Assembly (NCBI GenBank): GCA_016880395.1 | Contig: JAEHDN010000214.1 | Span: 1 to 6,698, forward strand | Reading direction: 5' to 3' | Source of the DNA: Candidatus Eiseniibacteriota bacterium | Lineage (GTDB): Bacteria; Eisenbacteria; RBG-16-71-46; SZUA-252 | Length of the DNA: 6,698 nt | In this document: one piece after another, positions 4,600 to 6,698 of the stretch | Layout: every line of letters starts with the position of its first letter | How positions within the stretch are numbered: position 1 is the stretch's first letter | Position numbers and translations under genes: made by a program | Notes under the pieces: generated by a model | The model's input: the letters and a program-made list of their open reading frames with translations, nothing else | The model's database searches: none | Told to the model about the DNA's origin: nothing

Positions 4600-6698
4600 A
4601 TGACACCTCGATCCGCCAAGGCCGTTGGCTTTCTGCTCCTCGCAGCCCTTTTCGTCCTCGGCGCTGCGCCCGCCCGGGCTACGCCCCCGCGCGCCTTCTA
4701 TCGCATCTCACTCACGGCGGTGAAGGACGTCCGACCCCTTCTCGCCCTCGGTCTCGACGTGGCCGGCACGGGGCCGGGCCAGACCCTCGACCTCATCTTG
4801 ACGGACGCGGAGCGCGATCAGGTGCGTGCGCTCGGATTCGATCCCATCCCGATCGCGATGGGCCCATCCGTCCTCGCGCCCCAGAGCCCCACGATCAATC
4901 CCAATCTCGGCGCCTACCACAATCTGTCGGAGACCATGGCGGAGATGGCGTCCTATGCGTCGGCCCACTCCTCGATCGCGGTCCTCGACACCATCGGGAG
5001 CTCTCTCGAGGGGCGTCCCATCGTCGCGATCAGGATCTCGGACCAGGTCGGGGTGGACGAGGGAGAGCCGCAGGTGCTCTTCGTCGGGTGCCACCACGCC
5101 CGGGAGATGATGAGCGTCGAGCTCCCGCTCTACGTCATGCGCCGCCTTCTGGACGGCTACGGAGTCGATCCGATCCTCACGGCGCTCGCGAACACGAGGG
5201 ACATCTGGATCGTCCCGATCGTGAACCCGGACGGATACTTCTACCTGCAGAGCCACACCTCGGGCCAGTCCGACTCCTGGTGGCGGAAGAACCGGCGCCC
5301 GAACCCCGACGGGACCTTCGGCGTCGATTTGAACAGGAACTACGCCTACCAGTGGGGCTTTGACGATCTCGGCTCGAGCCCGACGCCGTCGTCGGAGGTC
5401 TATCGAGGCACGGGGCCGTTCTCCGAGCCCGAGACTGCGGTGCTCCGCGATTTCATGAATGCTCACGACTTCACGATATCGGCCTCGTTCCACAGCTACG
5501 GTGATCTCCTCCTCTACCCCTGGGGCTACGACACGCTCGACACGCCCGATCAGCCCGTGTTCGAAGCCTTTGGGGACTCAATTTCCCTGCAGAACGGGTA
5601 TCGCGCGGGGAATCCGAAGAACGGGACGATCTATCTGACGAACGGCGAGATGGATGACTGGGCCTACGGCGACGTGTCCCAGAAGGCGAAGATGTACGCG
5701 TTCACGTTCGAGGTGAACTCGGCGGACGATGGAGGATTCGCCCCTCCCGACGCCATGATCGGCCCGACCAGCGACCTGAACTGGGGTCCGGTCCTCACCC
5801 TGCTTCGCTACGCCGACACTCCGCGCCGCATCGTTCCCCCGGCTCGCCCCGGGACCGCTTCATTCGTGGTCGCGCCTCCGGGCGCGCTCGACCTCCTCTG
5901 GTCCTATCCGTCTCCCGATCCGGCCAATCCGGTGGTCTCGCACGAGGTCCTCCGGATTGCGTCGCTGGACCAGGGCCCCGACGACGCGGAGTCGGGCTTC
6001 GCGCGGTGGGACTCGATCGGGTTCTCCTGGAGCACGGCGCGCACCGCGAGCGGCCAGCGGAGCTTCTACTCGGGAGCGGGGAACATGCGGACGAGCATTC
6101 TGACCGCGCGCTACGCCCCGGATGCGGCGGCCGGGGACAGTCTGGTGGTCATGGCCTACTGGGATCTCGAGCACGACTACGACTACTGGTACGCGGATGC
6201 CTCCTACGACGGAGGTCTCACATGGCTGTCGCTCCACGGGGACCGCACGACGTTCTTGGATCCCTTCGGCATGAACGAGGGGAACGGTGTCACGGCCACG
6301 AGCGGCGGAACCTTCGCGCGCGCCGCCTTCTTCCTCCCGGCCGGCGGACAGGCGCGCGTCCGGTTCCGCTGCGTCACGGATGGCTCCAACTTCGGCGAGG
6401 GGCTCTATCTCGACGACATCACGCCCACCGCGCTGGAGTCCGGAGCGACCATCGTCGGCACGCAGAGCGCGCTCGGCCGGTGGCGCATCGATCCGGCCCC
6501 CGCGGCGCCGACCTGGTTCGAGATCCGGGGGATCGACGCGGAGGATCAACGCGGCGCATGGAGCCCGCGCCTGCGATTCGATCCCGGCATCAGCGCGGTG
6601 CCGGTCGCGACGTCATCGCCGTCGCCACGCGACCGGCTGGGCTCGAATGCGCCGAACCCCTTCAACCCGAGAACCGAGATCCCGTTCGCTCTGGGCGC
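4600..6698 (+). CDS. secreted M14-family zinc carboxypeptidase with MAM-like and C-terminal sorting-type domains (3' end missing)
   Basis: At least 699 residues are open to the window edge with no stop. Residues 1-27 are a clear signal peptide (MTPRSAK, a Leu/Ala core, cleavage after ARA). Residues 28-107 are a pro-region or N-terminal domain. The M14 domain spans about 108-405. Zinc ligands are H166 and E169 (HARE) and H298 (SFHSYG); substrate-carboxylate residues are R229 (WRKNR) and N245-R246 (DLNRNY); Y345 (TIY) and the catalytic glutamate E371 (FTFEV) follow. This matches carboxypeptidase T/A/B enzymes, which remove C-terminal amino acids. D352 in MDDWAY falls where pancreatic carboxypeptidase B has its specificity Asp, so basic residues may be accepted. 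Residues 414-453 look like half a fibronectin III fold. Residues 465-610 form an MAM-like jelly roll (YDYWYADASYDGGLTW, GEGLYLDDI), and 636-660 look like the other fibronectin half. From 680 the NAPNPFNPRTEIPFAL motif begins a FlgD-Ig/type IX-like sorting domain. The ATG at 4600 is chosen because in-frame ATGs at 4576 and 4579 overlap the TATAAT box or lie before the likely transcript start. Confidence 0.93.
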   Translation, partial: MTPRSAKAVGFLLLAALFVLGAAPARATPPRAFYRISLTAVKDVRPLLALGLDVAGTGPGQTLDLILTDAERDQVRALGFDPIPIAMGPSVLAPQSPTINPNLGAYHNLSETMAEMASYASAHSSIAVLDTIGSSLEGRPIVAIRISDQVGVDEGEPQVLFVGCHHAREMMSVELPLYVMRRLLDGYGVDPILTALANTRDIWIVPIVNPDGYFYLQSHTSGQSDSWWRKNRRPNPDGTFGVDLNRNYAYQWGFDDLGSSPTPSSEVYRGTGPFSEPETAVLRDFMNAHDFTISASFHSYGDLLLYPWGYDTLDTPDQPVFEAFGDSISLQNGYRAGNPKNGTIYLTNGEMDDWAYGDVSQKAKMYAFTFEVNSADDGGFAPPDAMIGPTSDLNWGPVLTLLRYADTPRRIVPPARPGTASFVVAPPGALDLLWSYPSPDPANPVVSHEVLRIASLDQGPDDAESGFARWDSIGFSWSTARTASGQRSFYSGAGNMRTSILTARYAPDAAAGDSLVVMAYWDLEHDYDYWYADASYDGGLTWLSLHGDRTTFLDPFGMNEGNGVTATSGGTFARAAFFLPAGGQARVRFRCVTDGSNFGEGLYLDDITPTALESGATIVGTQSALGRWRIDPAPAAPTWFEIRGIDAEDQRGAWSPRLRFDPGISAVPVATSSPSPRDRLGSNAPNPFNPRTEIPFALG

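Noticed and set aside
3165..4619. 484-residue minus-strand frame opposite asnS
   Set aside because: It is fully antisense to a well-conserved synthetase gene, with no domain of its own.
4708..5493. 261-residue minus-strand frame, with a similar one at 5860-6549
   Set aside because: Both are antisense to the M14 peptidase, whose catalytic motifs establish the coding strand.
1..6698. tRNA or rRNA genes, CRISPR arrays, insertion sequences, phage genes
   Set aside because: No cloverleaf, spaced repeats, transposase motifs or terminal repeats were seen on reading both strands.

Overview
The window is GC-rich, densely coding bacterial DNA with four well-supported protein genes and one tentative partial gene at the left edge. 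It holds no RNA genes, insertion sequences or CRISPR arrays that I could find. The best taxonomic clue is the extracellular peptidase at the right end. Its mature region ends in a NAPNPFNP-type C-terminal motif like those on secreted proteins of the FCB group and related uncultured lineages such as Candidatus Eisenbacteria. With the high GC, this suggests such an organism. That is an inference, not a determination.

Left half, minus strand (about 1-3132): a two-gene operon read right to left. The first gene encodes a large multi-pass membrane protein with TPR repeats and a six-cysteine zinc-ribbon-like motif (1180-3132). One base after its stop codon, the second gene starts. It encodes a cytoplasmic DUF4388/PATAN-type domain joined through one transmembrane helix to a small pseudopilin-like periplasmic domain (78-1178). 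The coupling suggests the two proteins work together at the inner membrane, but the process is unknown. A possible third gene begins at position 52 and runs off the left edge.

Middle: a 104-bp divergent region (3133-3236) carries a good promoter for the minus-strand operon (TTGACA, 18-bp spacer, TAACGT) and the ribosome binding site of asnS. asnS (3237-4535, plus) encodes asparaginyl-tRNA synthetase, a housekeeping enzyme with all class II motifs visible.

Right: a 64-bp gap (4536-4599) contains a perfect 7-bp inverted repeat, an extended -10 promoter (TGATATAAT) and a second hairpin abutting the start codon. It leads into a long secreted zinc carboxypeptidase of the M14 family (4600 to the window end, at least 699 residues, incomplete). 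This protein has a signal peptide, an M14 domain with its zinc ligands and catalytic glutamate, a fibronectin-like fold apparently split by an MAM-like jelly-roll domain, and the start of a C-terminal sorting-type domain. asnS and the peptidase look functionally unrelated and probably have separate promoters.
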